The position numbers and the translations under genes were made by a program. From NCBI GenBank assembly GCA_017463615.1, contig JAFTOU010000009.1, positions 37,766 to 101,765 of the forward strand: a stretch of DNA of 64,000 nucleotides. Direction: 5' to 3'. Positions 30,849 through 41,300 of this stretch are shown here, piece by piece. The DNA comes from Alistipes sp. GTDB lineage: Bacteria > Bacteroidota > Bacteroidia > Bacteroidales > Rikenellaceae. The first letter of the stretch is position 1. Every line of letters starts with the position of its first letter. The notes under the pieces are model-generated. The model was not told where the DNA came from. It was given only the letters and a program-made list of their open reading frames with translations, and made no database searches.

Positions 30849-32096
30849 ATGGGATTTTTGTTTACATCAGAGTCTGTGTCCGAGGGACATCCAGACAAGG
30901 TATCAGATCAGATTTCAGACGCCATTCTTGACGAGTTTCTGCGCCGCGACCCAGAGTCTAAGGTCGCATGCGAGACCCTCTGCACCACCGGCCTTGTTGT
31001 CGTTGCTGGCGAGGTGCGCTCCGAGGCTTATGTAGATATTCAGCAGACCGCTCGTCGCGTTATTGACCGCATCGGCTATAACCGCAGCGAGTATCAGTTT
31101 GACGCCGCTTCGTGCGGTATCCTCTCGGCTATCCACGAGCAGTCGTCCGACATCAATCAGGGCGTTGTTCGCGCAACAGAGGAGGAGCAGGGCGCTGGCG
31201 ACCAGGGCATTATGTTCGGCTACGCTACACGCGAGAGCCGCGAGCTTATGCCAGCAACGCTTATCCTCTCGCATGTTATCCTCAAGGAGCTTGCCGACAT
31301 CCGCCGCGAGGGTAAGGTGATGACCTACCTCCGCCCAGATGCTAAGAGCCAGGTGACTATCGAGTATGACGACAACCGCCACCCTCTGCGCGTGCACACT
31401 ATCGTCGTATCTACACAGCACGACGAGGATGTGGACGCTCCGCAGATTAAGGAGGATGTTCGCACCATCCTTATCCCTCGCGTGAAGGCTCGCCTTGAGC
31501 GCGCACACGACGAGCTGGCAGCCCTTATCGGCGAGGAGTATATCCTGCATGTAAACCCTACGGGTAAGTTCGTCATCGGTGGCCCACACGGCGACACAGG
31601 TCTTACAGGCCGTAAGATTATCGTAGATACCTACGGCGGTCGTGGTGCTCACGGCGGTGGCGCATTCTCAGGCAAGGACTCCTCTAAGGTAGACCGCAGC
31701 GCAGCATACGCCGCTCGCCATATCGCAAAGAATATGGTCGCTGCAGGTGTTGCCGACGAGGTACTGGTGCAGCTTAGCTACGCTATCGGTATCGCACAGC
31801 CACTCTCGGTATATGTTGATACCTACGGCACCAATAAGCTCAGCATCAGCGAGGGCGAGATTGCACAGCGTATCGCTCGCCTCTTTGACCTCCGCCCTGC
31901 AAGCATCGTGCGCCGCTATGGCCTTAAGAACCCTATCTTTGAGGCTACAGCATCATACGGTCACTTCGGCAACCGCCCTTATACTAAGGAGGTTACCGTC
32001 TTTGAGAACGGCGTGGAGACCACCCGCGAGGTTGAGTTCTTCGGCTGGGAGAAGTTGGATGCTGTGGAGGATATCAAGGCTGAGTTCGGCTTGTAA
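30849..32096 (+). CDS. metK: S-adenosylmethionine synthetase
   Basis: 415 aa. Makes S-adenosylmethionine from methionine and ATP. The N-terminus [20 protein letters not shown], the [12 protein letters not shown] loop and [20 protein letters not shown] are the family signatures. It is somewhat longer than E. coli MetK (384), as usual for Bacteroidetes. A single gene with its own promoter and terminator. Confidence 0.97.
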   Translation: MGFLFTSESVSEGHPDKVSDQISDAILDEFLRRDPESKVACETLCTTGLVVVAGEVRSEAYVDIQQTARRVIDRIGYNRSEYQFDAASCGILSAIHEQSSDINQGVVRATEEEQGAGDQGIMFGYATRESRELMPATLILSHVILKELADIRREGKVMTYLRPDAKSQVTIEYDDNRHPLRVHTIVVSTQHDEDVDAPQIKEDVRTILIPRVKARLERAHDELAALIGEEYILHVNPTGKFVIGGPHGDTGLTGRKIIVDTYGGRGAHGGGAFSGKDSSKVDRSAAYAARHIAKNMVAAGVADEVLVQLSYAIGIAQPLSVYVDTYGTNKLSISEGEIAQRIARLFDLRPASIVRRYGLKNPIFEATASYGHFGNRPYTKEVTVFENGVETTREVEFFGWEKLDAVEDIKAEFGL

Positions 32097-32113
32097 ACAC
32101 CGACAAAAACAAG

Positions 32114-32143
32114 AAAAGGCGAAGGTTATCCTTCGCCTTTTTC
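32114..32143 (+). terminator. Terminator of metK
   Basis: AAAAGGCGAAGG-TTAT-CCTTCGCCTTTT followed by further T. Confidence 0.92.
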
Positions 32144-32157
32144 TGTTTTATACGCCA

Positions 32158-32646
32158 TCAGAGCTCTAACAACCCCTCTGGAAGTACCAACTTCATCGTC
32201 TGCTGCTCAAAATTTATGGCGGCGATGAACTCCTCCGCTGCGGGAACAAGGTGCTCGCCATCCGAGAGTGTAATCTCAAAGAGAGGGTTTATGTCGTTGT
32301 CGTAGAAGTCGGTTATCGTGCCCTTGCGACGACCAATTGTCACCCTGAAGCCTATCAGGTCCTCAAAGGTAAACTCGTCGTCCTCCGCCTCGGCATCCTC
32401 GATGAATATCTCGTTGCCCATAATCAGCTCGGCACGCTTGGCGGTATCTATATCTGCGAAGCGAACCGTAGCACTACCCTTTCCGCGACGCGAGAATGAT
32501 TCACAAAAAAGAGGAACTACCAGACTGTCTACCGTAGTAAACAGTGGTTGTTCCTCAGAAAAATTGTCGGGAAAGTCGGCGTAGAGGCTAACATTAACTT
32601 CTCCCTCTGCTCCAAAGAGCTTCGTTATACGACCGACCGCCAACAT
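32158..32646 (-). CDS. rimM: 16S rRNA processing/ribosome maturation factor RimM
   Basis: 162 aa from MLAVGRITKLFGAEGEV; the longer open frame upstream overlaps rpsP and is not protein-like. It has the N-terminal RimM barrel and a C-terminal PRC-barrel (FRVTIGRRKGTITDFYDNDI...PLFEITLSDGEHLVPAAEEFI). It binds S19 during 30S maturation. It follows rpsP by 10 bp, the common rpsP-rimM pairing. Confidence 0.9.
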   Translation of the reverse strand: MLAVGRITKLFGAEGEVNVSLYADFPDNFSEEQPLFTTVDSLVVPLFCESFSRRGKGSATVRFADIDTAKRAELIMGNEIFIEDAEAEDDEFTFEDLIGFRVTIGRRKGTITDFYDNDINPLFEITLSDGEHLVPAAEEFIAAINFEQQTMKLVLPEGLLEL

Positions 32647-32656
32647 ACCTGCCAGA

Positions 32657-33187
32657 TTACTCTGCAGCCTCAGTAGACTCCTCAGCAGATGCCTCCTCAG
32701 CAGCAGCTGCAGCAGCCTCAGCCTCAGCAGCAGCCTTCTTCTCAGCCAGGGCCTGTACACGCGCAGCGTTTACAGCAGCCTCAGCAGTCAGGCGAGCCTT
32801 CTTGTCAGCAGTAGCAGCAGAAGCGAGCGAGCTAACCTTAGCGGCAACCTTGCCCTCCTTCTCACTGAGCCACTTGTTGAAGCGAGCCTCAGCCTCAGCC
32901 TCGGTGAAAGCACCCTTAGCTACACCACCAAGCAGGTGTTTCTTCATCAATACGCCCTTGTACGAGAGAATCGCACGAGCAGTATCGGTAGGTTGTGCGC
33001 CCTTCATTAACCAACCCAGTGCTTGCTCGAAGTTCAGGTCGATTGTAGCAGGATTTGTGTTAGGGTTGTAAGTACCCAACTTCTCAATGAACTTACCATC
33101 ACGTGGCGCTCTGCTATCTGCAACGACGATGTGGTAGAAAGCATAACCCTTCTTACCATGTCTTGCCAAACGAATTTTAACAGCCAT
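32657..33187 (-). CDS. rpsP: 30S ribosomal protein S16 with Ala/Glu-rich tail
   Basis: 176 aa; the S16 core is residues 1-80 ([35 protein letters not shown]). The remaining 95 residues are Ala/Glu/Lys-rich and probably helical. Such extensions are known from Bacteroidetes S16, where most bacteria have about 80-90 residues. First gene of the rpsP-rimM unit. Confidence 0.95.
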   Translation of the reverse strand: MAVKIRLARHGKKGYAFYHIVVADSRAPRDGKFIEKLGTYNPNTNPATIDLNFEQALGWLMKGAQPTDTARAILSYKGVLMKKHLLGGVAKGAFTEAEAEARFNKWLSEKEGKVAAKVSSLASAATADKKARLTAEAAVNAARVQALAEKKAAAEAEAAAAAAEEASAEESTEAAE

Positions 33188-33248
33188 TTTGCTATAAAAT
33201 TTTTTTTGTTAATAAATATTACACTAACCCACTTTGGATTAATCGGCA

Positions 33249-33279
33249 CAAAGGTAGTAACAATTTTCGGAATTGCAAA
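33249..33279 (-). promoter_or_regulatory. Promoter of rpsP
   Basis: On the minus strand TTTG (33279-33276), 19-nt spacer, TACCTTTG (33256-33249). The leader is about 55 nt. Confidence 0.75.
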
Positions 33280-33290
33280 ATTTTTTAGCA

Positions 33291-33343
33291 GTTAGCTATT
33301 GGCTGTTGGCCATTAGCTTTTCAGAGGTATCGCTGCGCGATAG
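33291..33343 (+). repeat. Dispersed intergenic repeat, copy 3
   Basis: Units GTTAGCTATTGGCTGTTGGC are followed by CATTAGC and the hairpin TATCGC-TGC-GCGATA. It is followed to 33450 by a stretch with the direct repeat CAATGACAT-(A/T)-GAAT, no gene seen. Confidence 0.7.
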
Positions 33344-33449
33344 TATTTTAGCGCGATAGTCAATGACATAGAATGACAATCGGGCTAACGCCCTCAATGA
33401 CATTGAATAACAAGCGCAGTAGGCGCGCATCGCGTCCACTCTTGCACCC

Positions 33450-33578
33450 CTTTAGCGTCAGAAGGCGGTAGATACAACGCTCGGCAAAAAATCCCAGCGA
33501 TGGATAGTACTAAAGCGTACAGCCATTGCTGGGATTTTTTGTTAGCGGAAGTAGGTATCCGCCTTATCACGCTAAAAG
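33450..33578 (-). repeat. Nested stop-codon palindrome 2 (after the 1037-aa lipoprotein)
   Basis: It ends within 2 bp of the stop codon of the minus-strand gene. The outer arms TTTAGCGTCAGAAGGCGG and CCGCCTTATCACGCTAAA pair. The inner stem is AAAAAATCCCAGCGATGG / CCATTGCTGGGATTTTTT, and the loop core is GTAC-TAAAGC-GTAC. Confidence 0.85.
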
Positions 33579-33579
33579 A

Positions 33580-36500
33580 CTAAAGAGTTGCCTTTTTCAT
33601 CATAACTCGCTTAGTAGGAGTAGCGGTCTTCAAAGTTGTAGCCTTCTTCACATCAAAGTTAGACTTGATGCTTGAAGCCTTTGCAACGCGAAGGTTTGCG
33701 CTATTGAGCTTGTTTACTGGAGCAACCTCTGCCTTGCGAGCGCCACGGTTGAGCTTGATGCTCTTAACCTCTGCAGATGCAACAGATGCAGTCTGTGCAG
33801 CTGGAGCGTCGCCAGTAATCTGGAAGGTGTGAACTGTTGGGTTACCCTCATCAACAGATGTGTAGGTATAACCAAGCAGGTCATAGTAGCCGAGGTAGAA
33901 CGAGTAGGTCTTAGTAGCAGCGTCGTAGCTATTTGGATAAGCGGTGTAAACCTGCTCCTTAGTCCAACCCTGAGCTGCAACAGCACCCCAGTCGTTCAGC
34001 ATTGCGTAAGCATCGCCGAGGTAGATGTCGGTCATAGAGCCATCAGACTCCTGATACTGGAAGCCAGTCTTCTGACCTGGAATCTCCATAGCGCCTGTAG
34101 CCTCGTCGTAAGTGAACTCAATGTTGTAAACTTCGCCAGACTCAGCATCACCAATACCTACAATCTTGTACTTGTTAGTCTCGCCATAACGCTGGAGAGC
34201 CAAGTTCTGCTGTGGATAAGGCAGGTATGTAGACTTAACAAAGAAGTCAGTTGTGTGGGTAAATGTACCTACTGCGACATTCTCCCAAGTAACCTCCTTA
34301 AGCTCGCCGTCAAGAACGAACTTCTCGTTAAATGGAATTGGGAGGCTCTCAAATTCATTAAGCATATAACCTACGCCCATATCTGGGAATACATAGAATA
34401 TCTCAAAGTTGAATGTCAGGGTTGCAGGGTCAAAGTGTGGCTGTACATAACCATTAAGCTCAAGACGCTCCCAATCAGCCTCAACACCCATCCAAGCAAG
34501 GCAAGTACGAGCATCACATACAGCAACTACACCAGTACCTCCGAACTTAGAGCTATCCAGGCCTGTATCAACCATACCTACAATCTCACACTTGTTAGTG
34601 GTCTTGTCCCAAGTGAAGAGCATGTCGCCACCAGACTCAAGCCAGTTCACGATGCGGTACATATTTGTACCCTCTGCATTCTCAATGTTAAGACCATCAA
34701 ATGGGATAATCTGCTGTGTTGCAGAGTCACCGAACAGAACGCTGTAGTAGCTACCAGTACCAAGGGCGACCCAAGTGTAGTTCACGATAGTCTCGGTGCA
34801 AACTGCAGGGAGAAGTGGCTCAGCCTCAATGTCGCAAATCATTACATTGAGAACAACAGTCTTCTCGTTGCAAGTACCGCCAAGAATGTGCATATAAGCA
34901 GCCTTGCCGTAGATATACTGACCAGTTGGCTGGAGCTCGTAGCCTGCAGGAACTGAAACAACGCCATCTGCATCTGCAGTGAAGTAGATATTGTAGCCCT
35001 CAGTGTAGAGGTTTGGCAGACAGTATGCCTTGCCCCAAGCAGCCTCAAATGCCTCTGCGCCCTCTGCGTAAGATACACCCTGCTGGAGGGTTGCATCAAA
35101 CTCTGCCTGCTGGAACTCAGACTCCATAGGAGCTGTGTACCAGTCGGTGTAGCTAAAGTCGTTCTTAAGGTCAAGAGCTGGAGCTACTGGGAACTCAGGA
35201 GCCTTTACAGAGATAACCTCGAGGAAGTTGCCGTAAGTTACAGCATCCTCGCCATTGTCTACATAGAACTCAGCAACAAGGTTAAGCAGACCAGTTGCAG
35301 GGTCAAAAGTAGAGTTCTCAGCGTCAATAGCCATCATAACCTCGTAACCATTCTGTACCAGACCGGTGTTCTGTACAAGGTATGCAGTTGGAAGGGTTAC
35401 AGTACCATCCTCCTTAGCAGCGAAGTAGATTGGGTAACCTGCCTCGTAGAGCTCTGGCAGACGGTAGAGAATACCATACTCAGAGTAGAATGTACGGTCA
35501 GCGTCCTTGGTATTAACCTCGCAACGGCCCTTCTCAAGGATTGGCTCCCAAGCAGCACCCTGGCTCTCAGAGTAGAAGAGTGCGCCCTCTGGAAGAGTCA
35601 TCTCGGTGAATGAGAAGTCGCCATCCTCCTCAGCATTTGGCATAACGAGCTCGTAAGAGCCGAGAGCAGGAGCGATTGTGAGAGACCAAAGGCCATTGCT
35701 GTTTACATAGTAGGTATTGCTACCTGTATAGCTACCACCTGGGCAACCGAGCAGCTTCTGTACTGGGAAGGTAATCTTACCACCGCGAATGCTACCATAG
35801 AACTCGTCCTTAGGAGTAGCATCGTTATCAAGGTAGTAGTGTACCATAGAGTAGATCATAACTGGACCAACGCCATCACCGTCGTTGACTGTAAGACCAA
35901 CCTCCTGAAGTGGAATATGTACGCGGTCTACGCCATCAACATAGATGTTGAATGCAGCCTCGTATGGAGTAAAGCCACTAACGCCCTCAAATGGGTAGTA
36001 AGCATTCACAACGCGGTAGATACCGAGCAGGTCCTCCTCAGTTCCCTTACCCTCAAGGGCAGCCAAGAACTTCTCCTCGTCAGCAACAGAGTCAGCACGA
36101 ACCTGAACCTTTACTGGGTAAACGAGTGGCTGAGAGAAGCCATACCAAGCAGCAACCATATCCTCAGAGAACTCGCACCACTTGCCACCCTGCTCGTCTA
36201 CAATAGCACCTACCTCAATCCACTTTACGCGGTTGATAGTTACGCTAATAACTGTAGAGTTAGTGGTGTCATACTGCTTTACATAGAGTGGGTCATTCTC
36301 AATAGAGAGCTTGAGGGTGTAAGGAACACCCACCTCAGCCTTATCAGAGAGGGTTACGGTGAAGGTTGCAACATCCTCGCCATCCTCAAAGACGATAGGC
36401 TCTACGGTATAGAGGTCGTCGGTATTAGAGAGAACCTCTACTGGAACGGTAATCTCACCGTCAATATTCTCACGATAAGCGGTATAAGTGAAGACGGTAG

Positions 36501-36693
36501 CCTCACTTGGGTCAAGGCTCAGATCGCCAGTAGGACCCTGCTCCTCGCAGATCTCCACTGCTGGGAAATATACGCCATAGCAACCCTCCAACTCTGGAGC
36601 ACCCGGCTCGTGGGTAGGATCCTCGCTACAAGCGACCATACCTACCGTCGCAAAGGCGAGCAGAGCGTAGAAAAATTTATTTATTGCTTTCAT
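33580..36693 (-). CDS. Large surface lipoprotein of the SusC/SusD operon
   Basis: 1037 aa. Lipobox VGMVAC with Cys22, then an acidic stretch. Residues about 35-150 form a Calx-beta/BACON-like sandwich (ATVFTYTAYRENIDGEITVP). The rest is a chain of beta domains with repeated blocks of the type LPNLYTEGY-(N/P)-IYF-(T/A)-A-(D/K)-x-DG-x-V-(S/T)-(V/L)-P (near 400 and 565), suggesting repeated glycan-binding folds. The last about 70 residues are unusually basic and Ala/Lys-rich. As third gene after susC-susD it is the likely SusE/F-type glycan-binding partner. Substrate unknown. Confidence 0.7.
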   Translation of the reverse strand: MKAINKFFYALLAFATVGMVACSEDPTHEPGAPELEGCYGVYFPAVEICEEQGPTGDLSLDPSEATVFTYTAYRENIDGEITVPVEVLSNTDDLYTVEPIVFEDGEDVATFTVTLSDKAEVGVPYTLKLSIENDPLYVKQYDTTNSTVISVTINRVKWIEVGAIVDEQGGKWCEFSEDMVAAWYGFSQPLVYPVKVQVRADSVADEEKFLAALEGKGTEEDLLGIYRVVNAYYPFEGVSGFTPYEAAFNIYVDGVDRVHIPLQEVGLTVNDGDGVGPVMIYSMVHYYLDNDATPKDEFYGSIRGGKITFPVQKLLGCPGGSYTGSNTYYVNSNGLWSLTIAPALGSYELVMPNAEEDGDFSFTEMTLPEGALFYSESQGAAWEPILEKGRCEVNTKDADRTFYSEYGILYRLPELYEAGYPIYFAAKEDGTVTLPTAYLVQNTGLVQNGYEVMMAIDAENSTFDPATGLLNLVAEFYVDNGEDAVTYGNFLEVISVKAPEFPVAPALDLKNDFSYTDWYTAPMESEFQQAEFDATLQQGVSYAEGAEAFEAAWGKAYCLPNLYTEGYNIYFTADADGVVSVPAGYELQPTGQYIYGKAAYMHILGGTCNEKTVVLNVMICDIEAEPLLPAVCTETIVNYTWVALGTGSYYSVLFGDSATQQIIPFDGLNIENAEGTNMYRIVNWLESGGDMLFTWDKTTNKCEIVGMVDTGLDSSKFGGTGVVAVCDARTCLAWMGVEADWERLELNGYVQPHFDPATLTFNFEIFYVFPDMGVGYMLNEFESLPIPFNEKFVLDGELKEVTWENVAVGTFTHTTDFFVKSTYLPYPQQNLALQRYGETNKYKIVGIGDAESGEVYNIEFTYDEATGAMEIPGQKTGFQYQESDGSMTDIYLGDAYAMLNDWGAVAAQGWTKEQVYTAYPNSYDAATKTYSFYLGYYDLLGYTYTSVDEGNPTVHTFQITGDAPAAQTASVASAEVKSIKLNRGARKAEVAPVNKLNSANLRVAKASSIKSNFDVKKATTLKTATPTKRVMMKKATL

Positions 36694-36728
36694 ATATATC
36701 GTTTTTTACAGTTTTACACAATCTTAGA

Positions 36729-38357
36729 TTACTCCATCCAAGGGGTTACAGTACCAGATGGGTCAGGGTTGTTGGTCTCAGAGAGAGCCTTGTTATCCTG
36801 AGCCTCATAACCGTTGATAGGCACATTGAACCAAGGAGCAAGACCGTCGCAGTTGAAGCGAGCAAGCTCTGGGTGGTTAGTACCTGGGTAACCACGCTCA
36901 ATCTTAAGCAACTCTGGGCAACGCTTGTAGTCAAAGAACATCACGCCCTCACCCCAGAACTCAATACGCTTCTGGAAGAATACCTCCTTAAGCAGCTCGG
37001 TACCTGTCTTTGTGCAGGTGTACTCTGGGTTACGAGTCTTAACAATCTCAACCAGTGAAGAGGCATCACCATTACGAGCATCACACTCAGCGATGATAAA
37101 CTTCATCTCCTCCATACGCATCATAGGGAAGTCGGTTGCAGAACCTACCAGATAGTCATCTGGGTTACCCTCGCCTGGACGGAACTTGATAGCACCATAC
37201 TCTGGCAGCTCCTCTGGACCTGGGTAGCCACCCTCAACAGCAGGGATGAATGATACCTCAGCCTCCAGTGGGTGACCTGCAGGAGCCTTCCAAGAGAGCT
37301 TACGGAAGTCGGTGTTAGGAATCTGAGAGTAGAAGTTTGCATCTACCATCACATAAGCACCAGCACCTGGACCACCATAACCATAAGAGTTCTCGTTAGA
37401 CATAAACGATACGAAGTTGATAATACCAGTCTTAACTACATTTGACTCTGAAGATGTGCGGATGCAGAGCATCCAAGACTGCTGAGAGTCAGCATCGTTA
37501 AAGCCGGTGGTAGTTGATGCCCACTGCTCCTTAGTAAGTGGAGAGTAGTTGCCTGAAGCAAGCGCCAACTCTGCATACTCCTTAGCCTTTGCATAGTCGC
37601 CCTCATAGAGCTTTGCACGAGCGTAGATACCGTAAGCTACAGCCAAGTCAGGCAGGGTCTTATCGGTAGTTGGAGCCTTGTCAGCCAGCAGTACTACTGC
37701 CTTGTCAAGAAGCTCGTAAATCTTTACCAGTGCATCAGCCTTGTTAAGACGAGGGTTGTTCTTAGCATACTCCACAGTCATATCCTCGTGGAGGTAAGGA
37801 GCTGTAAGACCTACGATGTTTGTACCAGTGGTATAGTTGTTCTCCTTGAACTCATAGAACTCAGTCATCTCAAGCATAGCCAGTGCGCGGTAAGCGTAAG
37901 CAGCACCTGCATAAGGCTTGTTCACCTCGTTAATCTCCTCAACATTGTCAGGATTCATACGAATCACATCGTTAGAGAGGGCGATAATCTTGGTGTAGAT
38001 ATTCCAGAAGGCCTGAATATGAGCACTTGTAGAACTCAAGCTCTGGTTGTTCTGGAACTGAGAGTACCAACCGTAAGGGTTAGAGGCGATAGTAAGGTCG
38101 TTACCCATAACCTCACGGTGTGCACACAATGATGGGTAGCCGTAGAATGAGTGCACTGGGTTAGAGCCTTGATAAACCATTGCATTCGCTGCATAGTTAG
38201 CAATCGCAGCAGTCATAGACTTCTGAGCGTCAGCAGATGACACAGCCTGCTCTGCCGAGATAGAGCTACCGGTAGGGAATGTCTCCTTGATACAGCCGGT
38301 AGTTGCGACTGCAGCAAGAACACTGAAAATTGCTGTATATCTTAATATATTTTTCAT
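36729..38357 (-). CDS. SusD/RagB-family outer-membrane lipoprotein
   Basis: 542 aa. Lipobox VATTGC with Cys22. N-terminal TPR-like helices (FPTGSSISAEQAVSSADAQ...AFWNIYTKIIALSNDVIRM) and the C-terminal MRMEEMKFIIAECDARNG...FFQKRIEFWGEGVMFFDYKR are SusD signatures. It caps the SusC channel and binds the incoming glycan or peptide. It lies 23 bp after susC. Confidence 0.93.
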   Translation of the reverse strand: MKNILRYTAIFSVLAAVATTGCIKETFPTGSSISAEQAVSSADAQKSMTAAIANYAANAMVYQGSNPVHSFYGYPSLCAHREVMGNDLTIASNPYGWYSQFQNNQSLSSTSAHIQAFWNIYTKIIALSNDVIRMNPDNVEEINEVNKPYAGAAYAYRALAMLEMTEFYEFKENNYTTGTNIVGLTAPYLHEDMTVEYAKNNPRLNKADALVKIYELLDKAVVLLADKAPTTDKTLPDLAVAYGIYARAKLYEGDYAKAKEYAELALASGNYSPLTKEQWASTTTGFNDADSQQSWMLCIRTSSESNVVKTGIINFVSFMSNENSYGYGGPGAGAYVMVDANFYSQIPNTDFRKLSWKAPAGHPLEAEVSFIPAVEGGYPGPEELPEYGAIKFRPGEGNPDDYLVGSATDFPMMRMEEMKFIIAECDARNGDASSLVEIVKTRNPEYTCTKTGTELLKEVFFQKRIEFWGEGVMFFDYKRCPELLKIERGYPGTNHPELARFNCDGLAPWFNVPINGYEAQDNKALSETNNPDPSGTVTPWME

Positions 38358-38380
38358 ATCTTTTCTCCTTTCTTTAGTTA

Positions 38381-41300
38381 TTAGAAGGTCAGATTAACAC
38401 CACCGGAGATGGTACGGATTGGTGAGTAGTATGCAGCAGATGCACCACCAGTAAAGCTCTGGCGTGGGTCAAGACCCTTACGAGCAGAGGTGTACCAAAT
38501 ATTCTCAGCAGCTACATAGATACGGAGCTTAGAGACACCAATCTTAGACATCCACTTGCGAGGGAATGTGTAACCGAAGTTTACATTCTGCAGGCTCAGG
38601 TAAGATGCAGACTCAAGGAAACGGTCTGAAGAAGAGGCAGTGTACTCGTCACCATATACGAAGCGTGGGTACTCAGAGTTTGGATTCTCAGGAGTCCAAG
38701 CGTTGTAGATATCCTTGTGGATTGCAGAACCTACATTGACATGGCTGGTGCTACGGCTTGCCATAGAGCCTGCGTAGTCGCCATCGTAAACCTTACCACC
38801 AATCTGATAAACGAAGTTGAGTGACAGGTCGAAGCCATAGAGGTCAAATGAGGTACCGAAACCACCATACAGATCAGGCAGAGAGGTATCAAAGATGAAG
38901 TAATCAGCCTGTGAGTAGTCCTCAGTCTTAACGAGCTCAAATGATGGCTGACCAGTGGTCTTGTCCACGAACTCGCGGCGCTGCCAGTACTGAGCCTTAC
39001 CGTTCTCAGGATTTACACCTGCGTATGCGCGGTATCTCTTAGTATAGATTGCGTGACCGATAGCGTACATGTTAGTACCAGAGTAGTAACCAGTGTAAGC
39101 GTTACCCTCAAGGTCGTAGAGCTGGTCTACAACATTGTCAGCGTCAAGGTCAAGAATCTTATTCTTTACAGTTGTCAGGTTGAGGTTGAGGTTCCAGTTA
39201 AAGTTCTTCTTGCGAATGATGTTTGCATTCAGAGCAACCTCAACACCCTGGTTAGACATATCACCTACGTTCTTGTAGAAACCTGAGTAACCCATAGATA
39301 CTGGCACTGAGTACCAAGAGAGCATATCAGTAGTGATACGGTTGAAGTACTCAACGCTACCTGCCAGGCGACCCTGCCAGAGTGAGAACTCAATACCTGC
39401 GTTCATATTTGCGTTGGTCTCCCAAGTAATCTCCTCGTTACCCTTTGCAGCGAAAGCAACTGACCACTTGTCAGTACCGTCGTTAGCGATTGAGTAGCGG
39501 TCCATATAGAGGAAGTCACCAATCTTATCGTTACCCTGTGAACCGTAAGAAGCCTTAATCTTCAACTCATCTACCCAAGAAGCGTTAAACCAGTTCTCGC
39601 GGCTGATAAGCCATGCAGCAGATACTGACCAGAAGTTACCCCAACGGTGATCTGGGTGGAAACGAGAAGATGCATCACGACGATAAGAAGCCGAGAAGAA
39701 GAGGCGGTTATCAAAGTCGTACTGACCACGGAAGAGGTAACCCTCGTTGTTATACTCTGAGAATGAAGAGCTTGTGCTTGTCAGCTTAAGACCCTGAGTA
39801 AGCTCCGAAGAGTCTACAGAGTAGAGACCGTTCTTGTAACCTACCAGTGAACGACCCATATCGTAGTTGTTCTCGTGACCGAGCAATACATCTACATGGT
39901 GAACATCGTTGAATGTGTAGTTCCAAGTGAGCAACTGCTGGAGGGTGTAGCTCCAGTATACAGACTGCTGACGACCGATAGAACCACCAGATACAGCATA
40001 CTGACCGTAGAGTGGGTTAGCGGTGCTGATAGCCTCAGACTGGCTTACAGATACACCACCGTTGAAGGTGAACTTGAAGCCCAATGGGAGGATAACATCT
40101 GCAAAACCGTTGAACGATGCAAGGTTAGATGTAGAGTTATTCTTATCCAGCATCAGAGCTGAGTATGGGTTCGCATTTGAGAGGTATGCACGGTTCAGAC
40201 CACCGTTAGTACCTGCCTGAGTTGCAGTACCGTGGTCGTAAACGATGTTACCATAAGAGTCACGACGGATATTACCCTTACCATCACGAGTGTAGAATGG
40301 ATAGATAGGCGCAATCTGTGAAGTGTAAGCAAAGATGTTCTCAGTAGAACCTGAAGAACCATCACCTGCAGAGGTCATACTCTTAGAGTAGGTGTAAGAT
40401 GCGTTACCACCAACCTTGAGCCACTTCTTCGCCTGGTAGTCAGCACGCAGACGAGCAGTGTAACGCTCATAACCGGTGTTATCAACGATACCCTGGTTGT
40501 TCAGGTAACCGAATGAACCATAGAAAGATGCACGCTCGCTACCAGCAGCAACATTTACGTTGTACTCCTGACGAACGCCGTTCATATAAACCTCGTCAAT
40601 CCAGTTATCTGGAGTTACCCAGTAGTCCTCACCATCAAAAGTTACAAGACGACCGAGGGTAGCCTCTGGGTTGAGCTTACCGTTACGACCGATAAGATCC
40701 TGACCCTCAGGGAGTGTGTAGACATTGTAACCCAGAGAGCCGTTACCAGCAGAAGGGTCAAGCATAGTCTTGTTAGCACGCGCGTGAGCCTCGTAAGAAG
40801 AGAGACCTGCAACCTGAGTGTAGTAGTTGTACAGACCCTTGTAGTGAGTCTCATAGTACTCACCTGGATCGGTGATGTAGTCGTAGTCCTGCTGTGCACG
40901 CTGGTTTACACCAACCTTGAGGTCAACGCTAACGATAGCGTCACGACCCTTAGCACGCTTGGTAGTAATCAAGATTACACCGTTAGCACCACGAGAACCG
41001 TACAGAGCCGCCGCAGCAGCATCCTTAAGTACAGACATAGACTCAATATCGGCAGGGTTGATGTCGTTCATAGAACCAGCGAATGACATACCATCAACGA
41101 TAATCAGCGGCGAAGTACCAGCCTCAATAGAAGAGATACCACGAATGATTACGGTTGGTGATGCGCCACCTGGCTGACCTGTAACATTAACAATCTGCAG
41201 ACCAGGAACCTTACCATTCAGAGCGTCAATAGCATTTGTCTGCTGGCTCTTGATAATCTCCTCAGTCTTAACCTGCACAGCCGAACCAGTAAACGCCTCG

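Noticed and set aside
32647-32760. N-terminal extension of rimM by 38 codons
   Set aside because: The extension overlaps rpsP and reads as Arg/Leu-rich nonsense; MLAVGRITKLFG is the family start.
33829-34956. 375-codon ORF antisense to the 1037-aa lipoprotein
   Set aside because: Shadow frame without domain signal.
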